A stretch of DNA of 64,000 nucleotides from Streptomyces typhae (GTDB lineage: Bacteria > Actinomycetota > Actinomycetes > Streptomycetales > Streptomycetaceae). How positions within the stretch are numbered: position 1 is the stretch's first letter; each line of letters starts with the position of its first letter. Below the pieces are notes generated by a model, which saw only the letters and a program-made list of their open reading frames with translations, made no database searches and was not told the DNA's origin. This document shows positions 8,618-16,330 of the stretch, in pieces. The position numbers and the translations under genes were made by a program. The DNA lies in the NCBI RefSeq assembly GCF_009755605.1, contig NZ_WPNZ01000001.1, positions 62,001 through 126,000 on the forward strand, read 5' to 3'.

Positions 8618-8804
8618 GGACACCGGATGGCGGCCAGACGACGTGCCGGGGGCGGTTTCGTGCCCGGCGCAGGTCGGACGTCGGTCGGACGCCGGTCCCC
8701 GCAAGCGTTCGCGCACCAGTTCCGTCCGGTGCTTCTCTGTTTCGCCTGAGTTTCGCCGCTTTTGATCAAGAATCGCTGTCGGCGCCAACCACTAAAGTGT
8801 GGGC

Positions 8805-10145
8805 ATGACCGTGAACCCGACAGACACCGCCCTCTGGCCAGCCCCGTACGCGAGCGGAGCCGTCGCCGCGACGGTCCACGTGCCGGGCTCGAAGTCGGTC
8901 ACCAACCGTGGCCTCGTCCTCGCCGCGCTCGCCGCCGAGCCGGGCTGGCTGCGCCGCCCGCTGCGCTCGCGCGACACCCTCCTGATGGTGGCCGCGCTGC
9001 GCGCCATGGGCGTCGGCATCGAGGAGACGGTGTCGTCCAGCTCCGCCGGCGCCGGCGACTCCGGCGAGGCCTGGCGCGTGATCCCCTCCGGTCTCCAGGG
9101 CCCGGCCACGGTCGACGTCGGCAACGCGGGCACGGTCATGCGCTTCCTGCCGCCCGTGGCCACGCTCGCCGACGGCCCCATCCGCTTCGACGGCGACCCC
9201 CGTTCGTACGAGCGCCCGCTGCACGGCGTGATCGACGCGCTGCGCGCCCTCGGCGCCCGCATCGACGACGGCGCCGACGGGAACCCCGGCGCCCTGCCCC
9301 TGACGGTGCACGGCGGCGGCGCCCTCGACGGCGGCCAGGTCGAGATCGACGCCTCCTCCTCGTCCCAGTTCGTGAGCGCCCTGCTGCTCTCCGCGCCGCG
9401 CTTCAACCAGGGCGTGGAGGTGCGGCACGTGGGCAGCGCCCTGCCGTCCATGCCGCACATCCGGATGACCGTCGACATGCTGCGCGCCGCGGGCGCCCAG
9501 GTCGACACCCCCGAGGCGGGCGGCGAGCCGAACGTCTGGCGGGTCACGCCCGGCGCCCTGCTCGGCCGCGATCTGACGGTCGAGCCCGACCTGTCAAACG
9601 CCCAGCCGTTCCTGGCCGCGGCGCTGGTCACCGGCGGCCGGGTCACCATCCCCGACTGGCCCGCGCACACCACGCAGCCCGGCGACGCGCTGCGCCGCAT
9701 CTTCACCGAGATGGGTGGTTCCTGCGAGCTGACCGAGCAGGGCCTGACGTTCACGGGCTCCGGCTCGATCCACGGCCTCGACGTGGACCTGAGCGAGGTC
9801 GGCGAGCTCACGCCGGGCATCGCCGCCGTGGCGGCCCTCGCCGACTCCCCGTCCACGCTGCGCGGCGTCGCCCATCTGCGCCTGCACGAGACGGACCGGC
9901 TCGCCGCGCTCACCAAGGAGATCAACGAACTCGGCGGTGACGTCACCGAGACCGCCGACGGCCTGCACATCCGCCCGCGCCCGCTGCACGGCGGCGTCTT
10001 CCACACCTACGACGACCACCGCATGGCCACGGCCGGCGCGGTCATCGGCCTCGCCGTCCCCGGCGTACAGATCGAGAACGTCGCGACGACGGCGAAGACG
10101 CTGCCCGACTTCCCCGAACTGTGGGCCGGGATGCTCGGGAACTGA
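8805..10145 (+). CDS. aroA: 3-phosphoshikimate 1-carboxyvinyltransferase (EPSP synthase)
   Basis: Sixth step of the shikimate pathway: joins phosphoenolpyruvate to shikimate-3-phosphate for aromatic amino acids. The 446-aa length is usual. Recognised motifs are [17 protein letters not shown] (substrate-binding Lys), [29 protein letters not shown], the ETDRLAAL region and the [16 protein letters not shown]-terminal signature. The ATG at 8805 was preferred to the GTG two codons earlier because family members begin with the following residues. rsgA follows after 16 nt, so the two form an operon. The 190 nt upstream hold no other gene. Confidence 0.97.
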   Translation: MTVNPTDTALWPAPYASGAVAATVHVPGSKSVTNRGLVLAALAAEPGWLRRPLRSRDTLLMVAALRAMGVGIEETVSSSSAGAGDSGEAWRVIPSGLQGPATVDVGNAGTVMRFLPPVATLADGPIRFDGDPRSYERPLHGVIDALRALGARIDDGADGNPGALPLTVHGGGALDGGQVEIDASSSSQFVSALLLSAPRFNQGVEVRHVGSALPSMPHIRMTVDMLRAAGAQVDTPEAGGEPNVWRVTPGALLGRDLTVEPDLSNAQPFLAAALVTGGRVTIPDWPAHTTQPGDALRRIFTEMGGSCELTEQGLTFTGSGSIHGLDVDLSEVGELTPGIAAVAALADSPSTLRGVAHLRLHETDRLAALTKEINELGGDVTETADGLHIRPRPLHGGVFHTYDDHRMATAGAVIGLAVPGVQIENVATTAKTLPDFPELWAGMLGN

Positions 10146-10161
10146 CGGGCGAGTCACGATC

Positions 10162-11172
10162 ATGCGCCGCTACGGGAAGAACCCGGACGAGGACGACATC
10201 CGCGTCCGCCCCAACCGCAAGGGCAACCGCCCGCGCACACACATCCGTCCCAAGCACGAGGACGCCGCCGAGGGCATGGTCCTCACCGTCGACCGGGGCC
10301 GGCTCACCTGCCTCGTCGACGGCCGGACCGTGGTGGCGATGAAGGCCCGCGAGCTGGGCCGCAAGGCCGCCGTCGTCGGTGACCGCGTCGCCGTCGTCGG
10401 CGACCTCTCCGGCGCCAAGGACACCCTCGCGCGCGTCGTGCGCATCGAGGGACGCACCTCCGTACTGCGCCGCACGGCCGACGACGACGACCCGTACGAG
10501 CGCGTGGTCGTCGCCAACGCCGACCAGCTCGCCATCGTCACCGCCCTCGCCGACCCCGAGCCGCGTCCCCGCATGATCGACCGATGTCTGGTCGCGGCCT
10601 ACGACGGCGGCCTGACCCCGCTGCTCGTCCTCACCAAGTCCGACCTCGCGCCCCCGGACAAGCTCCTCGAGCTGTACGGGGACCTGGACATCCCCTACGT
10701 CGTCACCAGCCGCGGCGAGCTGGAGGACGGCGACGCCGCCGGGATGGTCCGCGCCGAACTCGCCGGAAAGGTCACGGCGTTCGTGGGCCACTCCGGCGTC
10801 GGCAAGACCACCCTGGTGAACGCGCTCGTACCGCCGGAGCGGCGGCGCACCGTGGGCCATGTGAACGCCGTGACCGGCCGCGGCCGGCACACCACCACCT
10901 CCGCCCTGGCGCTGCCGCTCCCCGACGACGAGGGCTGGGTGGTCGACACCCCCGGCGTGCGGTCCTTCGGCCTGCACCACGTGGACCCGTCCCGCGTCAT
11001 CCACGCCTTCCCCGACCTGGAGCCCGGCACGGAGAACTGCCCGCGCGCGTGCAGCCACGACGAGCCGGACTGCGGGCTCGACGCATGGGTGGCCGAGGGG
11101 CACGCGGATCCGGCGCGGCTGTACTCGCTGCGGCGGCTGCTCGCCACGCGGGAGCGGCGCGAGGGCGACTGA
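10162..11172 (+). CDS. rsgA: Ribosome small-subunit-dependent GTPase A
   Basis: A circularly permuted GTPase (336 aa) that acts in late 30S maturation. Order of parts: N-terminal OB-fold with a basic Arg/Lys-rich start, G4 motif LTKSD near residue 160, G1 P-loop GHSGVGKTTLVNAL near 212, a GRGRHTTT switch, G3 DTPGVRSFGL, then the zinc knuckle ENCPRACSHDEPDCG. The G4-G1-G3 order is diagnostic of the YjeQ/RsgA family. It is close behind aroA and likely co-transcribed with it. Confidence 0.95.
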   Translation: MRRYGKNPDEDDIRVRPNRKGNRPRTHIRPKHEDAAEGMVLTVDRGRLTCLVDGRTVVAMKARELGRKAAVVGDRVAVVGDLSGAKDTLARVVRIEGRTSVLRRTADDDDPYERVVVANADQLAIVTALADPEPRPRMIDRCLVAAYDGGLTPLLVLTKSDLAPPDKLLELYGDLDIPYVVTSRGELEDGDAAGMVRAELAGKVTAFVGHSGVGKTTLVNALVPPERRRTVGHVNAVTGRGRHTTTSALALPLPDDEGWVVDTPGVRSFGLHHVDPSRVIHAFPDLEPGTENCPRACSHDEPDCGLDAWVAEGHADPARLYSLRRLLATRERREGD

Positions 11173-11250
11173 GCCGCCCGCCGTGCGGCTCCCCGAACTC
11201 CGCGTTGTTTACGCCCCCACCGCGCCGGTAAGTGCATAATCGCACCAAGA

Positions 11251-11270
11251 TTGATTCAAGTTGATTCAAG
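11251..11270. promoter_or_regulatory. Tandem TTGATTCAAG direct repeat before the SMR gene
   Basis: Two exact, adjacent copies of a 10-mer (each itself near-palindromic, TTGA-T-TCAA) lie 47 nt upstream of the SMR start, just after a CATAAT sequence that could serve as a -10. One helical turn separates the copies. A TetR-family gene lies directly downstream and convergent, which makes an operator plausible. Confidence 0.55.
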
Positions 11271-11316
11271 CTTTGGTGAAGCGGTCACGGAACGTACGGA
11301 CGTGGGAGGCACAACC

Positions 11317-11640
11317 ATGGCGTGGCTGCTGGTCATCGTCGCCGGGATCCTCGAGACGGGCTTCGCGGTCTGCCTGAAGCTCTCGCACGGCTTCACCCGG
11401 CTCTGGCCGACCATCGCCTTCGCGTCGTTCGCCCTCGGCAGCTTCGGCCTGCTCACGCTCGCCCTGAAGAAGCTGGACGTCGGGCCCGCGTACGCGGTCT
11501 GGACGGGCATCGGGGCGGCGGGCACGGCGATCTACGGCATGATCTTCCTCGGCGACCTCGTCTCCACGCTGAAGATCGTCTCGATCTCGCTGGTGATCGT
11601 GGGCGTCATCGGGCTCCAGTTGTCGGGGTCGGCGCACTGA
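11317..11640 (+). CDS. Small multidrug resistance (SMR) family transporter
   Basis: A 107-aa protein with four membrane helices, the standard SMR length. The essential membrane-embedded glutamate is in helix 1 (VAGILETGFAVCLK, Glu13), and the helix-4 GVIGLQL segment is typical. GPAYAVWTGIGAAGTAIYG in helix 3 is the family signature; whether it exports guanidinium (Gdx-type) or quaternary cations (Emr-type) cannot be decided here. The ATG was chosen because a clear GGGAGGC site lies 6 nt before it. Tandem 10-mers upstream and a convergent TetR gene suggest control by that regulator. Confidence 0.92.
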   Translation: MAWLLVIVAGILETGFAVCLKLSHGFTRLWPTIAFASFALGSFGLLTLALKKLDVGPAYAVWTGIGAAGTAIYGMIFLGDLVSTLKIVSISLVIVGVIGLQLSGSAH

Positions 11641-11765
11641 CACGGCGGGGCTGCCGCCGCTCACGGCCCCGCCACCCCTGCCACCGGTCACCGCCCCGCC
11701 GCTCCCGCCCCGATCGCCGCCGTGCGGCTCCCCCACCGGTCACGGTCGCACCGTTCCCCCACCGG

Positions 11766-12371
11766 TCACCGCCCCGCCGCTCCCGCGATCACCCGCCGTA
11801 CCAGCCGCGCCGGGTCCTCCTCCCGGCTCGCGGGCGCCACGACGTACGACAGCGCGACGCGCACCGCGCTCTCGCACGCCCGAGCCAGGTCCTCCGTCTC
11901 GGAAGGGCGGCCTCGCTCCGTCAGCGCGGCCATCGCGCGGTCCCGCACCTGGGCGAGGAGTTCACCGGGCGCGGGCACGCCCGCGTCCGCCCTGCGCTGC
12001 GCGGGCACCGGCGAGCTCGACACGGCTGCCCGGCTCGGCGCGGGCAGACGTTCGCTCCAGCAGCCCGTGAGCACCGCACGCACCAGGATGTTGTCGCGCG
12101 CGGCACCGATCGTCCACGCGCTCACCGCCGCGAGCCGGTCCACCGGGTCCCGGGCCTGTGCGAGCGCCCGCTCCACGCCGCGCAGATAGGTGTCCGTCTC
12201 GCGCCGCAGCAGCGCCCGCGCGAGACCGTCCTTGCTGCCGAACTCGTTGTAGAGCGTCTGCCGCGACACGCCCGCCACCGACGCCACGTCGACCATCCGC
12301 ACACCCGTCCACGGCCTGCGGGCCAGCGCGGTGTAGGCCGCGTCGAGCAGTGACTCCCGCGCTGCCGGCAT
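11766..12371 (-). CDS. TetR family transcriptional regulator
   Basis: A 201-aa regulator. The N-terminal helix-turn-helix ([20 protein letters not shown] followed by FGSKDGLA) is the canonical TetR DNA-binding domain; the C-terminal ligand domain is unlike any I can name. The ATG giving [12 protein letters not shown] is preceded by GGGAGG at good spacing, and the longer open frame upstream lacks coding character. It faces the SMR transporter gene tail to tail with a 125-nt gap, so it may control that transporter, an inference from position only. Confidence 0.9.
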   Translation of the reverse strand: MPAARESLLDAAYTALARRPWTGVRMVDVASVAGVSRQTLYNEFGSKDGLARALLRRETDTYLRGVERALAQARDPVDRLAAVSAWTIGAARDNILVRAVLTGCWSERLPAPSRAAVSSSPVPAQRRADAGVPAPGELLAQVRDRAMAALTERGRPSETEDLARACESAVRVALSYVVAPASREEDPARLVRRVIAGAAGR

Positions 12372-12525
12372 CGTCGCCTCCCGCTGCCCCGGGCCCCGGG
12401 CCGGGACGGCCCCAGCGGCCCTGCCCGTCAGGGTTGACGCGCCCGCGGGCACTGTCAAGGGGTCCCGTGGGCACCGTCCCCGACGCGCTGTGGCCCGTGC
12501 GAAACGAGATCGATACTGTTCACCC

Positions 12526-13326
12526 ATGCCCGACTACCACGATGATCTGCGCCTCGCCCACGTCCTCGCGGACGCCGCCGACGCCGCGACCATGGACCGG
12601 TTCAAGGCCCTCGACCTCAAGGTGGAGACCAAGCCGGACATGACACCGGTGACCGAGGCCGACAAGGCCGCCGAGGAGCTGATCCGCGGCCAGTTGCAGC
12701 GGGCCAGGCCGCGGGACGCGATCCTCGGCGAGGAGTACGGCATCGAGGGCACGGGCCCCCGCCGCTGGGTGATCGACCCGATCGACGGCACCAAGAACTA
12801 CGTACGCGGTGTGCCCGTCTGGGCCACGCTGATCTCCCTCATGGAGGCGGGCGAGGGCGGGTACCAGCCGGTGGTCGGCGTCGTCTCGGCGCCCGCGCTC
12901 GGCCGTCGCTGGTGGGCGGCGAAGGGCGGCGGCGCGTACACCGGCCGCAGCCTGACCTCCGCGACCCGGCTGCGGGTCTCCGAGGTCTCCCGGCTCCAGG
13001 ACGCCTCGCTCGGGTACTCGTCGCTGAGCGGCTGGGAGGACCAGGGGCGCCTCGACGGCTTCCTCGACCTCACCCGCGCCTGCTGGCGCACGCGCGGCTA
13101 CGGCGACTTCTGGCCGTACATGATGGTCGCCGAGGGCTCCCTCGACCTGTGCGCCGAGCCCGAGCTGTCGCTGTGGGACATGGCGGCCACCGCGATCGTC
13201 GTGACCGAGGCGGGGGGCCGCTTCACCGGCCTCGACGGCACACCGGGCCCGCACAGCGGCAACGCGGCCGCCTCGAACGGCCTGCTCCACGACGAACTCC
13301 TCGGCTATCTGAACCAGCGGTACTGA
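12526..13326 (+). CDS. hisN: Histidinol-phosphatase (inositol-monophosphatase type)
   Basis: A 266-aa metal-dependent phosphatase for the penultimate step of histidine synthesis. Inositol-monophosphatase family motifs are present: [30 protein letters not shown] (metal-binding DPIDGT), and [24 protein letters not shown] at the C-terminal end (given in two parts: WDMAA and VTEAGG). Its location matches, from memory, the experimentally assigned S. coelicolor hisN (SCO5208). A GATACT sequence 10 nt before the ATG looks like a -10 box, so the mRNA may be leaderless or nearly so; no Shine-Dalgarno is visible. Confidence 0.92.
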   Translation: MPDYHDDLRLAHVLADAADAATMDRFKALDLKVETKPDMTPVTEADKAAEELIRGQLQRARPRDAILGEEYGIEGTGPRRWVIDPIDGTKNYVRGVPVWATLISLMEAGEGGYQPVVGVVSAPALGRRWWAAKGGGAYTGRSLTSATRLRVSEVSRLQDASLGYSSLSGWEDQGRLDGFLDLTRACWRTRGYGDFWPYMMVAEGSLDLCAEPELSLWDMAATAIVVTEAGGRFTGLDGTPGPHSGNAAASNGLLHDELLGYLNQRY

Positions 13327-13425
13327 AGCGCGCGAGCGTCCGCGCGCCCCCGAACTTCCCGCCTCCGCCCCCTTGTTGCCGACCCGCGCGCCTGCGACTC
13401 TGAGAGTCCCCCCACTTGTGAACTT

Positions 13426-13517
13426 GTGAAACCGTTCTCCAAGCCGATGCCGGAGATCCCCTTCCACCGCTGCCGAGCGGAAGCAATCCTTCGGCCTCGC
13501 GCGGTCCACGGTTTCAC
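13426..13517 (+). promoter_or_regulatory. Long-range inverted repeat in the 5' region of the CBS gene
   Basis: GTGAAACCGT (13426-13435) has its exact reverse complement at 13508-13517; with one bulged G the match extends to 13-14 nt on each side. The right arm runs into the AAGGAGG ribosome site that serves the CBS gene (ATG at 13538). The left arm also overlaps a direct repeat of ACTTGTGA (13414-13429). The intervening 72 nt can form further small stems. This is compatible with an mRNA structure that limits access to the ribosome site. Confidence 0.55.
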
Positions 13518-13537
13518 CAAGGAGGTGGCTCAAGCCC

Positions 13538-13936
13538 ATGCTCGTCCGTGACGCCATGAGCACTGTGGTCCTCACCATCGGCCCCGCCCACACCCTCCGG
13601 CAGGCCGCCCACCTGATGGCGGCCCGTCGCGTCGGCGCGGCCGTCGTCCTCGACACCGACACCTACGGCCTCGGCATCCTGACCGAGCGCGACGTCCTGA
13701 ACTCCCTCGGCCTCGGCCAGGACCCGGACCTCGAGACCGCGGGCACGCACACGACGACCGATGTCGTCTTCGCGACGCCGACCTGGACCCTTGAGGACGC
13801 CGCCGACGCGATGGCACACGGCGGGTTCCGGCATCTCATCGTGCTCGACGGCGACGAGCCGACCGGCATCGTCTCCGTACGGGACATCATCCGCTGCTGG
13901 GCTCCGGCCCGACGGCAGACGGCCACGGTGGCCTGA
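13538..13936 (+). CDS. Tandem CBS-domain protein
   Basis: A 132-aa protein made of two CBS domains (residues about 1-60 and 70-125; MLVRDAMSTVVLTIGPAHTL opens the first, GFRHLIVLDGDEPTGIVSVR closes the second). Such stand-alone pairs bind adenosine nucleotides and regulate partner enzymes; the partner here is not evident. Start supported by AAGGAGGTGG 10 nt upstream. The gene is convergent with the catalase gene, with two back-to-back hairpins between them. Confidence 0.9.
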   Translation: MLVRDAMSTVVLTIGPAHTLRQAAHLMAARRVGAAVVLDTDTYGLGILTERDVLNSLGLGQDPDLETAGTHTTTDVVFATPTWTLEDAADAMAHGGFRHLIVLDGDEPTGIVSVRDIIRCWAPARRQTATVA

Positions 13937-13943
13937 GCACGTC

Positions 13944-13972
13944 CGGCGGCCTCGGCCCGTGCGAGGCCGCCG
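13944..13972 (+). terminator. Intrinsic terminator after the CBS gene
   Basis: A perfect 11-bp stem (13944-13954 with 13962-13972) and a 7-nt loop begin 8 nt after the CBS stop codon. No T tract follows, as usual for Streptomyces terminators. Confidence 0.7.
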
Positions 13973-13992
13973 GGTTCCCGCCCGCACACGAC

Positions 13993-14029
13993 CGACGGGC
14001 CGGACCCCCCGAGGGGATCCGGCCCGTCG
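13993..14029 (-). terminator. Intrinsic terminator after the catalase gene
   Basis: A perfect 12-bp stem (13993-14004 with 14018-14029) lies 22 nt past the catalase stop on the minus strand. Together with the hairpin at 13944 it separates the convergent transcripts. Confidence 0.7.
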
Positions 14030-14051
14030 TCCACGACAAGGTGCTGGGTTC

Positions 14052-15503
14052 TCAGCCGCGCAGGGCCTGGACCGCGGCCTCCAGCCGCTTGCCGAAGTCT
14101 CCGTCGGCCTGACGGAAGTTGTTGATCGCGCGCTCGGCGATCTCGTCACGGGACACGCCCGCGATCGCCCCGGCGAGGTTGTCGACGAGGCGCTGCTTCT
14201 CGTCCTCCGACATCAGCCGGTACAGATCGCCCGCCTGCACGAAGTCGTTGTCCTCGGCGTGCGAGGGCGTCACGTGGTTGCCGGTCTCGCCGGAGACCGC
14301 CGTCGGCGCCCACAGCGGGCGGTCGGTCTGGTGCGGACCGCCGAAGCTGTTCGGCTCGTAGTTCTTCGCGCCCTTGTGGCGGCCGTCGTACAGGAAGCCG
14401 TCACGGGAGTGGGTACGCGCCTCCGTGGCGTGCGGGCGGTTCACCGGCAGGTGGTCGGCGTTGATGCCGACGCGGTAGCGGTGCGCGTCGCCGTACGCGA
14501 ACAGGCGGCCCTGGAGCATCTTGTCCGGGGACGGGCCGATGCCCGGCACGAAGTGGGCGGGGCTGAAGATGGACTGCTCGACCTCGGCGAAGACGTTCTC
14601 CGGGTTGCGGTTGAGCTCCAGCTTGCCGAACTCGATCACCGGGTAGTCGGCGTGCGGCCACACCTTGGTCAGGTCGAACGGGTTGAAGCGGTACGTCGCC
14701 GCGTCGGCCACGGGCATGATCTGGACCCCCACGGTCCAGGTCGGGAACTCGCCGCGCTCGATGGCCTCGCGCAGGTCGCGCTGGTGCGAGTCGGGGTCCT
14801 TGCCGGCGAGGACCTCGGCCTCCTGGGCGGTGAGGGTCTTGATCCCCTGGTCGGTCTTGAAGTGGTACTTGACCCAGAAGGCCTCGCCCGTCTCGTTGGT
14901 CCACTGGTAGGTGTGCGAACCGAAGCCGTCCATGTGGCGGTACGAAGCGGGGATGCCGCGGTCGCCGAACAGCCAGGTCACCTGGTGCGTGGACTCCGGG
15001 CTCAGGCCCCAGAAGTCGAAGACGTTGTCGGCCTCCTGGGAGCCCGTGTACGGGTCGCGCTTCTGAGTGTGGATGAAGTCGGGGAACTTGATGGCGTCCC
15101 GGATGAAGAACACGGGGGTGTTGTTGCCGACGAGGTCGTAGTTGCCCTCCTCGGTGTAGAACTTCAGCGCGAAGCCGCGCGGGTCGCGCACGGCGTCCGG
15201 AGCGCCGAGGTTGCCCGCGACCGTGGAGAACCGCAGGAACGTCTCGGTCTGCTTGCCGACCTCGGAGAGGAACGCGGCCCGCGTGTACGCGGTGACGTCC
15301 GCGGTCACCGTGAAGGTGCCGTAGGCGCCCGCGCCGCGTGCGTGCACGACGCGCTCCGGGATGCGCTCGCGGTTGAAGTGCGCGAGCTTCTCCAGGAGCA
15401 GCTGGTCCTGGACCAGGACCGGACCGCCGGCACCCGCGGTCTCGCTCTGCTGGTTGTCCGCGACCGGAGCACCGGCCTCCGTGGTGAGGGGTCCCTGCGT
15501 CAC
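14052..15503 (-). CDS. Monofunctional haem catalase
   Basis: A 483-aa small-subunit (clade 3 size) catalase that dismutates hydrogen peroxide in the cytoplasm. Active-site His54 lies in [14 protein letters not shown]; the distal Asn region [13 protein letters not shown] and the proximal haem-binding Tyr segment [14 protein letters not shown] are intact. The GTG start ([11 protein letters not shown]) has AGGAGG at 7-nt spacing; the frame continues upstream but through the promoter. The promoter at 15559-15586 contains a palindrome between -35 and -10, and a Fur-family gene is divergent, so peroxide-controlled repression is likely. It resembles the catA/catR pair of S. coelicolor. Confidence 0.95.
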   Translation of the reverse strand: MTQGPLTTEAGAPVADNQQSETAGAGGPVLVQDQLLLEKLAHFNRERIPERVVHARGAGAYGTFTVTADVTAYTRAAFLSEVGKQTETFLRFSTVAGNLGAPDAVRDPRGFALKFYTEEGNYDLVGNNTPVFFIRDAIKFPDFIHTQKRDPYTGSQEADNVFDFWGLSPESTHQVTWLFGDRGIPASYRHMDGFGSHTYQWTNETGEAFWVKYHFKTDQGIKTLTAQEAEVLAGKDPDSHQRDLREAIERGEFPTWTVGVQIMPVADAATYRFNPFDLTKVWPHADYPVIEFGKLELNRNPENVFAEVEQSIFSPAHFVPGIGPSPDKMLQGRLFAYGDAHRYRVGINADHLPVNRPHATEARTHSRDGFLYDGRHKGAKNYEPNSFGGPHQTDRPLWAPTAVSGETGNHVTPSHAEDNDFVQAGDLYRLMSEDEKQRLVDNLAGAIAGVSRDEIAERAINNFRQADGDFGKRLEAAVQALRG

Positions 15504-15558
15504 GTGCGCCTCCTGCGTCAATTCGTGCAGTTCCTGTCCTTGGCGTGAGCCGTTTCCG

Positions 15559-15586
15559 ATCCTACAATAGACAATGTCTAAGTCAA
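15559..15586 (-). promoter_or_regulatory. Catalase promoter with embedded TAGAC-AAT-GTCTA operator
   Basis: On the minus strand TTGACT (15586-15581), a 16-nt spacer and TAGGAT (15564-15559) form a good sigma-HrdB-type promoter. The palindrome TAGACAATGTCTA (15568-15580) fills the spacer, so a bound Fur-family repressor would block polymerase directly. Confidence 0.8.
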
Positions 15587-15646
15587 GCAATCATCCAAAG
15601 TCACACCCGTTCGGGACCTGGTCCCGCTGCTGTTAGGCTGGATTTC

Positions 15647-16057
15647 ATGAGCGACCTGTTGGAACGACTGCGTGGACGCGGCTGGCGCATGACCGCGCAG
15701 CGGCGCGTCGTGGCCGAGGTCCTCGACGGAGAGCATGTGCATCTGACGGCGGACGAGGTTCACGCCCGCGCCGTCGTCAAGCTGCCGGAGATCTCCCGGG
15801 CGACCGTCTACAACACGCTGGGCGAGCTGGTGTCGCTCGGCGAGGTCATCGAGGTCGCGACGGACCGCAGAGCCAAGCGGTACGACCCGAACGCGCACCG
15901 TCCGCATCAGCATCTGGTGTGCGCCCGCTGCGGCGCCATCCGCGACGTGCACCCGACGGGCAACCCGCTGGCCGCACTCCCCGACTCGGAGCGCTTCGGC
16001 TTCACGATCTCGGACGTGGAGGTCACCTACCGGGGCGTGTGCCCGAACTGCGCGTGA
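15647..16057 (+). CDS. Fur-family peroxide-type repressor (CatR/PerR-like)
   Basis: A 136-aa Fur-family regulator. N-terminal winged helix (RMTAQRRVVAEVLDGEHVHL and ISRATVYNTLGELVSLGEVI) recognises DNA; the C-terminal half has the regulatory metal ligands (RPHQHLVCARCG) and a structural zinc formed by CARC and the terminal CPNC. Divergent from the catalase gene across 143 nt that contain the TAGAC palindrome, it is the natural repressor of that gene. A PerR/CatR role rather than iron or zinc sensing is inferred from this context. Confidence 0.92.
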   Translation: MSDLLERLRGRGWRMTAQRRVVAEVLDGEHVHLTADEVHARAVVKLPEISRATVYNTLGELVSLGEVIEVATDRRAKRYDPNAHRPHQHLVCARCGAIRDVHPTGNPLAALPDSERFGFTISDVEVTYRGVCPNCA

Positions 16058-16080
16058 CATCGCGCTGAACCGACATGCCC

Positions 16081-16115
16081 GAGGACCCGGCACCGCACGA
16101 CGGTGCCGGGTCCTC
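16081..16115 (+). terminator. Intrinsic terminator after the Fur-family gene
   Basis: Perfect 15-bp stem (16081-16095 with 16101-16115) with a CACGA loop, 23 nt after the stop codon. Confidence 0.85.
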
Positions 16116-16143
16116 CTACATGTCCGCCATGTCCGCGCACGCG

Positions 16144-16181
16144 ACGAAGGCCCGGATCCTGAGAGGGATCCGGGCCTTCGT
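16144..16181 (-). terminator. Terminator hairpin downstream of the first initiator tRNA
   Basis: Perfect 16-bp stem (16144-16159 with 16166-16181), 6-nt loop, 6 nt beyond the tRNA 3' end. The same stem, with a different loop, follows the second tRNA copy at 18762-18799. Confidence 0.85.
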
Positions 16182-16187
16182 CTTCAG

Positions 16188-16261
16188 TAGCGGGGACAGG
16201 ATTTGAACCTGCGACCTCTGGGTTATGAGCCCAGCGAGCTACCGAGCTGCTCCACCCCGCG
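16188..16261 (-). tRNA. Initiator tRNA-fMet (CAT), copy 1
   Basis: The 74-nt gene folds as a cloverleaf on the minus strand: acceptor CGCGGGG pairs with CCCCGC, leaving position 1 (C) unpaired with position 72 (T), the initiator mark. The anticodon stem has the three consecutive G:C pairs (GGG/CCC) required for initiation, around the CTCATAA loop. The 3' CCA is not encoded. It is identical to the copy at 18806-18879. Confidence 0.95.
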
Positions 16262-16330
16262 TCGGTGAACCCAACTTTACGTCAGGCCCACGACCAGCGC
16301 AAATCGCTTTCCTCACGGCCGGGCGCCGCC

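Noticed and set aside
11173..11316. Guanidine riboswitch before the SMR gene
   Set aside because: No recognisable guanidine-I, -II or -III core; direct repeats explain the region better.
13380..13537. ydaO (cyclic di-AMP) riboswitch before the CBS gene
   Set aside because: The conserved core motifs of that class could not be located; only a simple inverted repeat is supported.
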